Assembly: GCF_026236535.1 (NCBI RefSeq)
Contig: NZ_JAHTMW010000004.1
Span: 186,001-250,000, forward strand
Direction: 5' to 3'
DNA length: 64,000 nt
Origin: Streptomyces sp. SKN60
GTDB lineage: Bacteria > Actinomycetota > Actinomycetes > Streptomycetales > Streptomycetaceae
Of this stretch, positions 47,668-56,749 are shown piece by piece. How positions within the stretch are numbered: position 1 is the first letter of the stretch; every line of letters starts with the position of its first letter. Both the position numbers and the translations under genes were made by a program. The notes beneath the pieces are model-generated. The model ran no database searches and was not told where the DNA came from. It was given only the letters and a program-made list of their open reading frames with translations.

Positions 47668-50600
47668 CTACGGGTTGCGGTGGATGGTGAAGGTGGAGGT
47701 GGTGTTGCGGATGTCGACCACGTTTCCACTCAACTCAAGGCCATTGAACGTCACTTCGCCGACCGCCGGGCCCTGGCCCGCCTCCGGCAGCTCGTTGGCC
47801 CACAGTCCGAAGCCGGACTTCGCGTCGTACGCGTCACCGCTCTTGCGGGCGCCCGTCACCGACACGTCGGTGAACACCGTGTCCTTGATGGGGAATTGCG
47901 GCTGCCCGCCGATGTAGTTCGTCTGGAACATCACGCCGCTGTAGGTCGGGTCGACGATGTCGACATGGTTGACCCGGATCCCCTGGAAGACCTTGGACGC
48001 GGAGAACAGCCAGATCCCGGGGAAGGTCTGCCCGCCCCAGAAGTGGCCGCCGGCCCGGACCACCGAGATGTTCTCGAAGGTCGTCGGCCCGGTCCCGAAG
48101 CCGTTCATCGGATAGCCGAAGTCCAGCGAGGAGATGGTGATCCCCGAGTAGACCAGGGTGTCGGCGATGTGGATGTTGCGGAAGGTGTTGTCGTAGCCGC
48201 CGTAGACGGCGACGCCCGCCGCCCGCCAGGTCAGGGTGGTGGTCAGGTTCTCGTAGACGTTGTTCTTCTCGTCCGCGCCGCCCGCGTCGATCGCCGAGAA
48301 CAGCGCGAAGCTGTCGTCGCCCGTCGCCCGGGCGTCGTTGTTGGTCACCAGGTTGTCCGTGGAGCCGTTGGTCATGTTGACGCCGTCGGCGAACATGTCG
48401 CGGATCCGGGAGTTCTTGATGGTCATCCGGTCGGTGTTGGCGCCCCAGTAGAGGCAGACCATGTGCTCGTTCCAGATGTCGTCGATGACGATGTCGGAGA
48501 CGTTCGAGAAGTCGAAGACCTTCCCGGGGCCGTCGATGCGCGAGGTGTAGTTGCCGAAGTAGGCGAAGCCCTTGAAGAGCGAGCCCTTCGCGGTCGCCTC
48601 GGCCCGGTAGCCGACGTCGGTGTTCTCCTGCCCGGCCGGGGCGTGGAAGACCGTGTACCAGGGCCCGGCGCCGACCACCTGGACGGCCTTGCCGTACACC
48701 TGGAACTTGCTCGACGTCTGGTAGTCGCCGGGCGGCAGATAGACGCCGGTGAGCTTGCCGGTGGCGTCCATGCGCACCTTGTCGAGGGCGTTCTGCACGT
48801 CCTGGTGGGTGAATCCGGCCGGCACCGTGTACGTGGCGGGGTCCGGGTTCGCGGCCGGGGCGACCTGCTCCAGGTTGACGAAGTCGATCGCGTAGGGGTG
48901 CGAGTTGGCGGCGTCCTTCTGGAGCCGGATCCGGCTACCGGCCGGGATCGTCTCGCCGAACATCAGATGCGCCTCGTCGTAGATGTGGCGGGGCGCGCCG
49001 GCGCTCGGGGAGTTGCCGGGCGCGGTCTCCGCCCCGTACAGCCAGGCGTACTTCGAGGTGACGGGCAGCGCCTTCTTGAGGACGCCGTCGACATAGACGT
49101 CGATGGTGGAGTCGATTCCGCCGCCGCCCGGTGCGTCGGGCAGCGAGACGCGCGCGACCAGGGTGTTCGTGGCGGCCCGGGTGGTGAACTCGACGTACTC
49201 GCCGGTCGCGTCGAGGCTGACGGCCTTGCGGCCCGAGGCCTCGCCCGCGATGTCGCCGACGGTCCGGTTGGGGCCGACGACGGTGGCGCCGCCGCCCGTG
49301 CTGCCGTCCTCGGCCTCGTACATGTCGTACGGCATGTGGGCGCCGCGTCCGACGAACAGGCCTTGCACGGCGGTGTTGTTGGCGCGCTTGACCGCGGGTT
49401 CGTTGGCGTCGTCGGCGAGCACGGTCCTCACCGTGTACGAGCCGTTGACGGCGGCCCACGGGCCGAGGGTGACGTCGGCGGAGGCCCCGGGCGCCAGGGC
49501 GCCGGAGTGGGCGCCGGTCAGGGTCTTGACCACGGTGCCGCGGTCGTCGGCGAGGGTGAGGGTGACGCCGTGGCTGCCCGAGGCACTGGCGTCGGTGCCC
49601 TGGTTGCGCACGGTGACCTTGAAGGTGACGGTGTCGCCGGCGGCCGGGCTGGACGGGGTGGTGGTGACGGTGGCGGGGAGCAGGTCGGAGCCCGCGACCG
49701 GCTTGACGACGAGGCCGGTGGGGCTGGTGTAGGTGTTGTTGGTCTCGTTCTGTTCGATGACGGCGCCGGGCTCGTCGGCGACGGCGCTCAGCGCGTACGT
49801 ACCGGCCTCGCGGGTCCCGATGGCGGCGCTGACGGTGGTCTGGGCGCCGGCCGCGAGGGCGCCGACCTGCGCGGTGGCGACCTTGCTGCCGCCGAGGCGG
49901 ACGGCGAGCGTGCTGGCCGGGGCGGCGACCGGGCCGCTGTTGCGGACGGTCGCGGTGACGGTGACGGGGTCGGACTCGACGGGTGCGGCGGGGCTGACGG
50001 TGAGTCCGGTGACCTCCAGGTCGGGGTTGGGGGCGGGGGTGCCGATCGCCTGGAGTTCGGCCAACTGTCCTGCCGGGGCACCGGAGTTGGCGGTGAACTT
50101 CAGCTGCACGTCGGCGACCCGGGCGGTCAGCGGGACGGTGACGGAGTTGCCGCCGCTCGCCGGGTCGAAGGAGTAGCTCCTGGCGGCGACCAGGCTGGTG
50201 TAGCCGGTGGCGTTCTGCTCGCGGCCGAGCACCTCGACGGTCTGGCTGCGGGCGGACCAGGCGGGGTCGGGGTTGAGCTTGAGGACGAGCCGGGTGAGGT
50301 CGGCGTTGGCGCCGAGCTTCACGGTGAGGGTCTGCGGATAGCTGCCGCCCGCGCCCTCCCAGTAGGTGGCGGGGTTGTTGTCGTTGGCGTTCTCCGCCGC
50401 GTAGATGTGCACGGTGGAGCTGGCGGTGATGGGCCTGCCGACGGCGAGGTCGGAGCCGGTGCCGCCGGTGCCGTCGCGGGTGACGGCGTTGCTGGGCGCG
50501 GACCGGTTCCCGGCGGCGTCCTTGGCGCGGACGGTGTAGGTGACGGTCGCGGTGGTGGGCTGGGTGTCGGTGTAGGTCGTGGTGGATCCGCCGACGGTGG

Positions 50601-51960
50601 CCCGCGGGGTGTTGTTCGCGTAGATCTCGTAGCCGGTGACGCCGGTGTTGTCGGTGGCGGCGGTCCAGGTCAGCCTGATCTGGCCGGCGGCGGGTTCGGT
50701 GAGGGCGAGGTTCGCGGGCGCGGTGGGCGCCTGCGTGTCGCCGGCGTCGCCGATGCGGGTGACGGTGTTGCTGTCGCCGGACTGGTTGCCGGCGGCGTCG
50801 CGGGCGCGGACGGTGTAGGAGACGGTCTGTCCGGCGGGCCGGTTGTCGGTGTAGGTCGTGGTGTCACCGGCGACGGTGGTGAGCAGGGCGCCGTTGGCGT
50901 AGACGTCGTAGCCGGTGACGGCGGTGTCGTCGGTGGCGGCGTTCCAGGTGAGGCGGATCTGGCCGGTGGTGGGCTCGGTGTAGGCGAGGCCGGTGGGGGC
51001 GGTGGGAGCCCGGGTGTCACCGCCGGCCGGGCCGTAGATCTCCAGTTCGGAGATCTGGGCGGCGTTCTGGACGCTGTTGGCGGTGACCAGGACCCGGACG
51101 TGGCGGGTGGTGACGGCGTCGAAGGTGATCGTGGCCGTGTTCCCGGTGCCGGGGTCGAAGGCGTAGGCGCGGGCGGCGGTGAGGTCGGTGAAGGTGGAGC
51201 CGTCGGTGCTGCCCTGGATCTTCAGGGTCTGGCTGCGGGCCTCCCAGCCGGCGGGCAGTGCGAGCACCACGCGGTCGACGCGGACGGCGGAGCCGAGGTC
51301 GGCGTTCAGCCACTGCGGGAAGGCGCCGCCGGCGCTCTCCCAGTAGGTGGCGCGGTTGCCGTCGTTGGCGCCGGGCGCGGTGTACGTCTGGGTGTGGCTG
51401 CTGGCGGTGAGGGTGCGGCCGGCGGCGAGGTTGCCGGAGGAGCCGTCGGCGGCGTGCACCTCCAGTTCGGCGAGCTGGGCGGCCGGCCAGCCGGTGTTGG
51501 CGGTGACGTCGATCCGCACGAAACGGGTGAGGGCGGCGGGGAAGCCGACGGTGACGGTGTTCCCGTTGCCCGGGCCGAAGGTGTGGGCGGCGGAGCTCTT
51601 GAGGGTGGTGAAGGCGGTGCCGTCGGCGCTGCCCTGCACGAACAGGGTCTGGCTGCGGCTCTCCCAGCCGGCGGGCAGCTTCAGGACCACCTCGTCGATG
51701 CGCTGGGTGGTGCCGAGGTCGGTCTGCACCCATTGCGGCAGTGCGCTGCCGGGGGCGCTCTCCCAGTACGTGCCCTGGTTGCCGTCGGTGATGGCGCCGG
51801 CGCCGTACCCGGACTGGGAGCTGCTCGCCGCGGCCGGCTCGCCGAGGGCGGCGTTCGGCCCTCCGGCGGCGCCGGCGGGCGCGAGCGGGCCGCCGAGCAT
51901 CAGGAGGCAGGTGGCGACGAGCGCGCCCGTGGTCCGGGCCCATAGTGTGCGTAGTCTCAT
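47668..51960 (-). CDS. Secreted multidomain GH87-type alpha-1,3-glucanase
   Basis: Exported enzyme of 1430 residues. Signal peptide about 1-32; two F5/8-type (discoidin) carbohydrate-binding domains (about 37-170 and 175-310); two fibronectin-III domains (318-400, 410-495); a third discoidin-like domain (503-640); two CARDB-like domains (647-755, 758-872); a CBM6/35-like domain (880-1035); and a C-terminal right-handed beta-helix catalytic domain (1040-1430). Asp1192 (ADGVN) and Asp1215-Asp1216 (TGDDSF) have the same 23- and 24-residue spacing as the catalytic triad reported for GH87 enzyme Agl-FH1. It should cut alpha-1,3-glucan or nigeran of fungal walls. ATG 51960 follows GAGGAACTG; the reading from 52011 would start inside the inverted repeat. 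Confidence 0.88.
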   Translation of the reverse strand: MRLRTLWARTTGALVATCLLMLGGPLAPAGAAGGPNAALGEPAAASSSQSGYGAGAITDGNQGTYWESAPGSALPQWVQTDLGTTQRIDEVVLKLPAGWESRSQTLFVQGSADGTAFTTLKSSAAHTFGPGNGNTVTVGFPAALTRFVRIDVTANTGWPAAQLAELEVHAADGSSGNLAAGRTLTASSHTQTYTAPGANDGNRATYWESAGGAFPQWLNADLGSAVRVDRVVLALPAGWEARSQTLKIQGSTDGSTFTDLTAARAYAFDPGTGNTATITFDAVTTRHVRVLVTANSVQNAAQISELEIYGPAGGDTRAPTAPTGLAYTEPTTGQIRLTWNAATDDTAVTGYDVYANGALLTTVAGDTTTYTDNRPAGQTVSYTVRARDAAGNQSGDSNTVTRIGDAGDTQAPTAPANLALTEPAAGQIRLTWTAATDNTGVTGYEIYANNTPRATVGGSTTTYTDTQPTTATVTYTVRAKDAAGNRSAPSNAVTRDGTGGTGSDLAVGRPITASSTVHIYAAENANDNNPATYWEGAGGSYPQTLTVKLGANADLTRLVLKLNPDPAWSARSQTVEVLGREQNATGYTSLVAARSYSFDPASGGNSVTVPLTARVADVQLKFTANSGAPAGQLAELQAIGTPAPNPDLEVTGLTVSPAAPVESDPVTVTATVRNSGPVAAPASTLAVRLGGSKVATAQVGALAAGAQTTVSAAIGTREAGTYALSAVADEPGAVIEQNETNNTYTSPTGLVVKPVAGSDLLPATVTTTPSSPAAGDTVTFKVTVRNQGTDASASGSHGVTLTLADDRGTVVKTLTGAHSGALAPGASADVTLGPWAAVNGSYTVRTVLADDANEPAVKRANNTAVQGLFVGRGAHMPYDMYEAEDGSTGGGATVVGPNRTVGDIAGEASGRKAVSLDATGEYVEFTTRAATNTLVARVSLPDAPGGGGIDSTIDVYVDGVLKKALPVTSKYAWLYGAETAPGNSPSAGAPRHIYDEAHLMFGETIPAGSRIRLQKDAANSHPYAIDFVNLEQVAPAANPDPATYTVPAGFTHQDVQNALDKVRMDATGKLTGVYLPPGDYQTSSKFQVYGKAVQVVGAGPWYTVFHAPAGQENTDVGYRAEATAKGSLFKGFAYFGNYTSRIDGPGKVFDFSNVSDIVIDDIWNEHMVCLYWGANTDRMTIKNSRIRDMFADGVNMTNGSTDNLVTNNDARATGDDSFALFSAIDAGGADEKNNVYENLTTTLTWRAAGVAVYGGYDNTFRNIHIADTLVYSGITISSLDFGYPMNGFGTGPTTFENISVVRAGGHFWGGQTFPGIWLFSASKVFQGIRVNHVDIVDPTYSGVMFQTNYIGGQPQFPIKDTVFTDVSVTGARKSGDAYDAKSGFGLWANELPEAGQGPAVGEVTFNGLELSGNVVDIRNTTSTFTIHRNP

Positions 51961-51996
51961 CAGTTCCTCGATCTCGTCTACGGGAAACACGATGCT

Positions 51997-52016
51997 GTTC
52001 ATTCCTTGCAATGAAC
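51997..52016. promoter_or_regulatory. Inverted repeat GTTCATT-CCTTGC-AATGAAC before the glucanase gene
   Basis: A perfect 7-bp inverted repeat with a 6-bp spacer lies 37-56 bp upstream of the glucanase start. It is a good operator candidate, possibly for the neighbouring LacI protein, whose own upstream region carries a different but similarly centred TTGC-containing repeat. Confidence 0.5.
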
Positions 52017-52070
52017 GCTCAGAGAGTTCCAGAGGACTGTCGAGTCGTCTACGCCCCCGGACAAGACCGG

Positions 52071-52111
52071 GACAAGAAAAAAGACGCCCCGCTCCGGAAG
52101 GGAGCGGGGCG
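52071..52111 (-). terminator. Intrinsic terminator of the LacI gene with a true T-tract
   Basis: An 11-bp perfect stem (52085-52095 with 52101-52111) is followed on the minus strand by TTTTTTCTTGTCC. Such a U-tract is uncommon in this window. It lies 27 bp past the regulator stop and before the glucanase promoter. Confidence 0.85.
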
Positions 52112-52137
52112 CCGGGCGGGCCGCCGGGGACGGCGGT

Positions 52138-53148
52138 TCAGCCGAGCGGCGGTGGCGCGGTCGAGCCGCGCACCACCAGCTCCGGCTCGAAGAGCAGCTC
52201 GCCGGAGTGGGTCTGGCTGCCCTGGATCTGGGCGCACAGCAGCTCGACGGCGGCCCGGCCCATCGCCTCGATGGGCTGGCGGACCGTGGAGAGCGGCGGC
52301 TCGGTGCAGTTCATGAAGGCGGAGTCGTCGAAGCCGACGACCGAGACCTCGCCGGGGACGGCGAGCCCGCGCCGGCGCGCGGCCCGGATCGCGCCGAGCG
52401 CGAGCGGGTCGCTCGCGCACACGATCCCGGTCACCCCGCGCTCCAACAGACGTCCGGCGGCGGCCTGTCCGCCCTCCAGGGAGAACATCGAGCGCTCGAC
52501 GAACTCCTCGGCGAGCTCACGGCCCGCCGCCCGCGAAGCGCCGTACGCCGCTTCGAGCTTGCGCCGGGAGGGCACGTGGTCGGCCGGGCCGAGGACCAGG
52601 CCGATCCGCTCGTGCCCGAGCGAGGCGAGATGGCGCCAGGCCTGCTCGACCGCCACGGCGTCGTCGCAGGACACACAGGGGAAGTCGAGCCCCTCGATGG
52701 GGGCGTTGACCAGGACCACCGGGATCTTGCGCTCGGCGAGCCGCCGGTAGTGCTCGTGCGGGGCGTCGGCCTGGGCGAAGAGACCGCCGGCGAAGACCAC
52801 TCCGGAGACGTGCTGCTGGAGCAGCAGGTCCACGTAGTCGGCCTCCGAGACGCCGCCCTTGGTCTGGGTGCAGAGCACCGGGGTGAGGCCCTGCTGGGCC
52901 AGGGCGCCGCCGATGACCTCGGCGAAGGCCGGGAAGATGGGGTTCTGCAGCTCGGGCAGGACCAGGCCGACGAGCCGGGCGCGCTCGCCGCGCAGCTGGG
53001 TGGGCCGCTCGTAGCCGAGCACGTCGAGCGCGGTGAGGACGGACTGCCGTGTCGCATCGGAGACCCCGGGCTTGCCGTTGAGTACCCGGCTGACGGTGGC
53101 CTCGCTGACCCCCACCTTCTTGGCAACCTGAGCAAGTCGTCGCGTCAT
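52138..53148 (-). CDS. LacI-family transcriptional regulator
   Basis: Repressor of 336 residues. The HTH and hinge read LAQVAKKVGVSEATVSRVLNGKPGVSDATRQSVLTALDVLGYERP in sections, followed by a periplasmic-binding-protein-like effector domain (about 60-330). It sits at the head of the alpha-glucan locus, so it is the likely local repressor of the glucanase, transporter and glucosidase genes, released by an oligosaccharide. The 5' region has a CGCAA/TTGCG repeat fit for autoregulation. Confidence 0.93.
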   Translation of the reverse strand: MTRRLAQVAKKVGVSEATVSRVLNGKPGVSDATRQSVLTALDVLGYERPTQLRGERARLVGLVLPELQNPIFPAFAEVIGGALAQQGLTPVLCTQTKGGVSEADYVDLLLQQHVSGVVFAGGLFAQADAPHEHYRRLAERKIPVVLVNAPIEGLDFPCVSCDDAVAVEQAWRHLASLGHERIGLVLGPADHVPSRRKLEAAYGASRAAGRELAEEFVERSMFSLEGGQAAAGRLLERGVTGIVCASDPLALGAIRAARRRGLAVPGEVSVVGFDDSAFMNCTEPPLSTVRQPIEAMGRAAVELLCAQIQGSQTHSGELLFEPELVVRGSTAPPPLG

Positions 53149-53171
53149 ACGCGCAAGGCTAGCGCAAATCC

Positions 53172-53186
53172 CGCAAAAGAATTGCG
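53172..53186. promoter_or_regulatory. Inverted repeat CGCAA-AAGAA-TTGCG upstream of the LacI gene
   Basis: Located 24-38 bp before the LacI start, between divergent genes. Two more CGCAA copies lie between it and the start codon in the same orientation. It is a candidate autoregulatory operator; a lone CGCAA half-site also occurs at 47551 before the transporter operon. Confidence 0.45.
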
Positions 53187-53234
53187 TTGCCGCGTCAGGA
53201 CCGCTCGGGCGTTCGAAATGAGAGGATCTTGGTC

Positions 53235-53660
53235 ATGTCGCTTCCCGAACCCGCCGATCTGACCTCGCTCGTGCTGCGTACGGACTTCGCCGACGAGCCG
53301 ACCTGGGAGGCGGTCCGCGCCGCGCTCGACGCCGTGGACGCGTACCCGCACGCCACCTGCGTGGCCGAACGGCGGTTCGCCGACGCGCGCGTGGCGGAGC
53401 TGGTCGCCTGGGACTCGGCCGCGCCGGAGGGAGAGCGGATCCACTACGTGTTCCTCGCCGACGCGACCGCGCTGGCCGATCCGGAGCACCCGCTGCTCGC
53501 GGTGGACCTGGCCGACGAGCCGGGGCGGACCTTCCGGGTGCCGGTGCGCTGGTTCCCCGACGTCTCGGCGAACCTGTCGCTCGCCAACATGGACTTCGCC
53601 GAGTTCGCGGACACGGCCGACGAGGGCGACGGGACCTACCGCGGCTTCGGCGAGGACTGA
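53235..53660 (+). CDS. DUF6924-like protein
   Basis: Acidic soluble protein of 141 residues: LVLRTDFADEPTWEAVRAALDA near the N-terminus, YVFLADATALADPEHPLLAVDLADEPGRTFRVPVRWFPDVSANLSLANMDFAEFAD in sections. This matches actinomycete proteins of the DUF6924 type. No function is known and no motif suggests catalysis. The ATG follows AGAGGA. It is divergent from the LacI gene and convergent with alkB. Confidence 0.75.
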   Translation: MSLPEPADLTSLVLRTDFADEPTWEAVRAALDAVDAYPHATCVAERRFADARVAELVAWDSAAPEGERIHYVFLADATALADPEHPLLAVDLADEPGRTFRVPVRWFPDVSANLSLANMDFAEFADTADEGDGTYRGFGED

Positions 53661-53698
53661 CGACCCGGACCGGCCGCCCCGCCCTGCCGGGCGCGGGG

Positions 53699-54346
53699 TC
53701 AGCGCACTCCGCGCGGCCGGAACTGGACGCTGATGCGGGGGCCGACGGCCCGCGTGGTCTTCGGTACGGCGTGCTCCCAGGTGCGCTGACAGGAACCGCC
53801 CATGACGAGCAGGTCGCCGTGCCCGGACGGCAGCCGCAGGGCCACCGGCCCGCCGCCGCGCGGGCGGAACACCAGGTCGCGCGGGTCGCCGAGGGCGAGA
53901 ATGGCCACCATCGTGTCCTGGGTGGCGGACCGTCCGGTGCGGTCGCCGTGCCAGGCGACGCTGTCCCGGCCGTCGCGGTAGAGACAGAGCCCGGCGGTGG
54001 CGAAGGGCTCCCCCAGCTCGCGGGCGTAGTGCGCGCCGAGCGCGTCGCGGGCCTCGGCGAGCGCGGGGTGCGGCAGCGGGGCGCCCTCCCGGTAGTGGGC
54101 GAGCAGGCGCGGCACGGCGACCACGTTCTCGTACATCCGGCGCTCCTCGGCCTGCCAGGGCACTCCGGCGGCCAGTTCCTCGAAGAGCGCGTCGGCGCCG
54201 TGCAGCCAGCCGGGCAGGTGGTCGACCCAGGCGCCGGCGCCGAGCACGGTGCGCCGGAGGCCCGTGAGGGGTCCGGGTCCGATCTCGGCGCCCTGGTCGA
54301 AGAGGGAGCCCTGGAGTCCGGGGATGTCGGGTCGCGCCGTGGTCAT
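53699..54346 (-). CDS. alkB: AlkB-family alpha-ketoglutarate-dependent dioxygenase
   Basis: Iron(II)/2-oxoglutarate enzyme of 215 residues that removes alkyl lesions from DNA or RNA bases. Iron ligands are His and Asp in SVAWHGDRTG and His in RTWEHAVPK; the 2-oxoglutarate-binding Arg residues are in RISVQFRPRG. The nucleotide-flip region has LCLYRDGRDS. It is alone, 38 bp from the convergent DUF6924 gene. Confidence 0.92.
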   Translation of the reverse strand: MTTARPDIPGLQGSLFDQGAEIGPGPLTGLRRTVLGAGAWVDHLPGWLHGADALFEELAAGVPWQAEERRMYENVVAVPRLLAHYREGAPLPHPALAEARDALGAHYARELGEPFATAGLCLYRDGRDSVAWHGDRTGRSATQDTMVAILALGDPRDLVFRPRGGGPVALRLPSGHGDLLVMGGSCQRTWEHAVPKTTRAVGPRISVQFRPRGVR

Positions 54347-54407
54347 GGCTCCAGCCTAGACCAGAAACCGAACACACGAGCGAATCTCTTCGGTCACGGC
54401 CTCGCCG

Positions 54408-55280
54408 TCAGTGCGGGAGCAGGTGCCGGTAGCACTCCGGGTGGGTCGCGAGGAAGTCGGCGAAGGCCTGCGGCGGGTGCCCGGTCAGGGTGCGCACGTC
54501 GTCGGAGACGTCGGCCATCTCGCCCGCCGCCACCGCCTCGTACGAGGTGACCCAGCCCTCGACCTCCCAGTCGGGCGCCTCGTAGACCGCGCGCGAGGCG
54601 TAGGCCTCCTCCCGGGTCTCGGGCACATAGGCGACCGGCCGCCCGCTGGCCCGGGTGAGCGCGGCGGCGATCTCCGCGAAGCTCAGCGCCTCGGGGCCGG
54701 TCATGTCGTACGTGGCGCCGTCGTGGCCACCGCCGGAGTCGAGCAGCACCGCGGCGGCCGAGTCGGCGATGTCGTCATGGGCGACGGCACCCACCCGGCC
54801 GTCCCCGGCGGGTCCTCGCAGCACGCCCTCGGGCGAGGTCATCGCGGCCAGGTCGGCCTGGTAGGTGCTGTCGCGCAGGAAGGTGAAGGCGAGGCCGGTG
54901 GAGCGGATGTGCTGCTCGGTGTGCCAGTGATCGCGGGCGTAGGTGAAGGTCGCATGGGGTGCGGCGTTGAGGTACGAGAGGTAGACGATCCGCCGCACCC
55001 CGGACGCCACGGCGGCGTCCACGGCGCCGGCGTGCAGCCTGACCCGGCCCGGCGCCTCGTGGGCGGAGACCAGGAAGAGCGTGGCCGCGCCCTCCAGCGC
55101 GGCCTCCATCGCCCCGGCGTCTGCGTAGGACGCGGCCCGGGTGTCGCCGGTGGCCAGAGCGGCCAGCTTCTCCGGGTCGCGCCCCAGCGCGCGGACGGTC
55201 GCCCCCGCCTCGGCCAGCCGGCGCACGACCCGCCGGCCGATCCGCCCGGTGGCCCCGGTCACCGCGATGAGCTCGCTCAT
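54408..55280 (-). CDS. NmrA-like NAD(P)-binding oxidoreductase
   Basis: Atypical short-chain dehydrogenase of 290 residues with the N-terminal dinucleotide motif TGATGRIGRR and the NmrA/QOR2-type layout (LGRDPEKLAAL, LFLVSAHEAPGRVRLHAGAVDAAVASGVRRIVYLS, TYARDHWHTEQHIRSTGLAFTFLR). No Y-x-x-x-K catalytic pair is obvious, so it may be a redox sensor or quinone reductase. It lies 110 bp downstream of the aldehyde dehydrogenase on the same strand. Confidence 0.87.
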   Translation of the reverse strand: MSELIAVTGATGRIGRRVVRRLAEAGATVRALGRDPEKLAALATGDTRAASYADAGAMEAALEGAATLFLVSAHEAPGRVRLHAGAVDAAVASGVRRIVYLSYLNAAPHATFTYARDHWHTEQHIRSTGLAFTFLRDSTYQADLAAMTSPEGVLRGPAGDGRVGAVAHDDIADSAAAVLLDSGGGHDGATYDMTGPEALSFAEIAAALTRASGRPVAYVPETREEAYASRAVYEAPDWEVEGWVTSYEAVAAGEMADVSDDVRTLTGHPPQAFADFLATHPECYRHLLPH

Positions 55281-55390
55281 GTCCTGCCCTTCCGCCGTGG
55301 GTCCCGCCGCGGGGCCCGCACCCCATTCGACCGCGTGGACCCCCGCCGCGCACGCCCGCGCGCGCCGCCCTCCGGCGGATTCGGGCGGGG

Positions 55391-56749
55391 TCAGCCGGGC
55401 GTGAGCGTGTAGGTGCGGGAAGAGGTGTAGAAGTCGAGCGCGGCCCTGCCCTGTTCGCGCGGGCCGGAGCCGGAGGCCTTGGCCCCACCGAACGGCAGAT
55501 GGAAGTCGACGCCGGTGGTGGGGGCGTTGATCCGGATCATGCCGGTGTCGAGCCGGTCGAGGGAGTCCAGGGCGGCGCCGAGGTCGGCGGTGTGCACGGA
55601 GGTGACCAGGCCGTAGCGGGTGCCGTTGCCGATCCGTACCGCCTCGTCGAGGTCGCGGGCCGGCAGCAGGGCGGCGACCGGGCCGAAGACCTCCTCGGTG
55701 AGCAGCGGGTGCCCGGACGGGGCCTTCTCCACGAGGGTGGGCGCCGCGTACCAGCCGGGCCGGTCGGGGACGGTGCCGCCGGCGAGCACCGAGAGCCCCT
55801 GCCAGGCGCCGCCGACGGCCTCGCGGGCGGCCTCGCCGATGAGCGGGCCGCAGACGGTGGTCTCCTCGGCGGGGTCGCCGACCGGGAGGGCCCGCAGCGC
55901 CTCGGCGAGCGCCTCGCGCAGCGGGTCCAGGGCCGCGCCGACGGCGATGACCCGGCTGGTCGCGGTGCACTTCTGGCCGGCGTATCCGGCGACGGCGGCG
56001 GCGATGTGCGCGGCGGCCCGCTCGATGTCGGCGTCGGGCAGCACGATCGCCGCGTTGAGTCCGCCGGTCTCGGCCTGGACCGGGACGCCCCGGGCGGTGG
56101 CGGTGCGGACGACCTCGCGGCCGACGCCGGTGGAGCCGGTGAAGGAGACCGCGTCGGCCGCGCCGACCAGCGCCCCGCCCTCGGCGGCCCCGCCGGGCAC
56201 GACGGTGAACACCCCTTCCGGCAGGGCACCTTGGACGAGTTCGGCGAGGCGGAGGGCGCAGGCGGTGGCCTCGGGGGCGGGCTTGAGGACCACCGCGTTG
56301 CCGACGGCGAGGGCCGGGGCGGCCTTCCAACTGGGGATGGCGAAGGGGAAGTTCCAGGGGGTGATCAGGCCGGCGACGCCGTGCGGGCGGCGCCGGGTGA
56401 GCAGTAGTCCGGGGCCGGCGGCGGGCTCGTGGACGGCGCCGGTGGGCTCGTACGGCGCCTGCGCGTAGTAGCGCCAGACGGCGACGGTACGGGCGAGTTC
56501 GGCGCGTGCCTCGGCGGCCGGCTTGCCCACCTCCCGTACGGCGAGCGCGGCGAGTTCGGCGCTCGAGGCCTCGACGGCGGCGGCGACGCCGGTGAGGGCG
56601 GCGGAGCGGGCGGCGGCCCCGCCGAGCAGCCAGCCGGGCTGCGCGGCGCGGGCCCGCTCGACCGCGTCGGCGGTGAACCGGGCGCCGGGGGCGGGGAGTT
56701 CGACGAGGACGTCGGACGGGTCTGCGGGATTGCGCGAGATGACGCTCAT
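55391..56749 (-). CDS. Aldehyde dehydrogenase
   Basis: NAD(P)-dependent ALDH of 452 residues. Catalytic motifs are intact: ITPWNFPFAIPSWKAAPALAVGNAVVLKPAPEA for cofactor binding, FTGSTGVGREV, the general-base Glu in QAETGGLNAAI and the nucleophile Cys in GYAGQKCTATS. It is slightly short at the N-terminus compared with typical 470-490-residue members. It resembles semialdehyde/benzaldehyde-type ALDHs. It is divergent from the peptide ABC operon and shares its low-GC promoter gap. Confidence 0.92.
   Translation of the reverse strand: MSVISRNPADPSDVLVELPAPGARFTADAVERARAAQPGWLLGGAAARSAALTGVAAAVEASSAELAALAVREVGKPAAEARAELARTVAVWRYYAQAPYEPTGAVHEPAAGPGLLLTRRRPHGVAGLITPWNFPFAIPSWKAAPALAVGNAVVLKPAPEATACALRLAELVQGALPEGVFTVVPGGAAEGGALVGAADAVSFTGSTGVGREVVRTATARGVPVQAETGGLNAAIVLPDADIERAAAHIAAAVAGYAGQKCTATSRVIAVGAALDPLREALAEALRALPVGDPAEETTVCGPLIGEAAREAVGGAWQGLSVLAGGTVPDRPGWYAAPTLVEKAPSGHPLLTEEVFGPVAALLPARDLDEAVRIGNGTRYGLVTSVHTADLGAALDSLDRLDTGMIRINAPTTGVDFHLPFGGAKASGSGPREQGRAALDFYTSSRTYTLTPG

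Noticed and set aside
47680..51945. A 1421-codon open frame on the plus strand opposite the GH87 gene
   Set aside because: It is Gly/Val/Arg/Asp-rich without domains and mirrors a minus-strand gene with clear domains. Long antisense frames are expected at this GC content.
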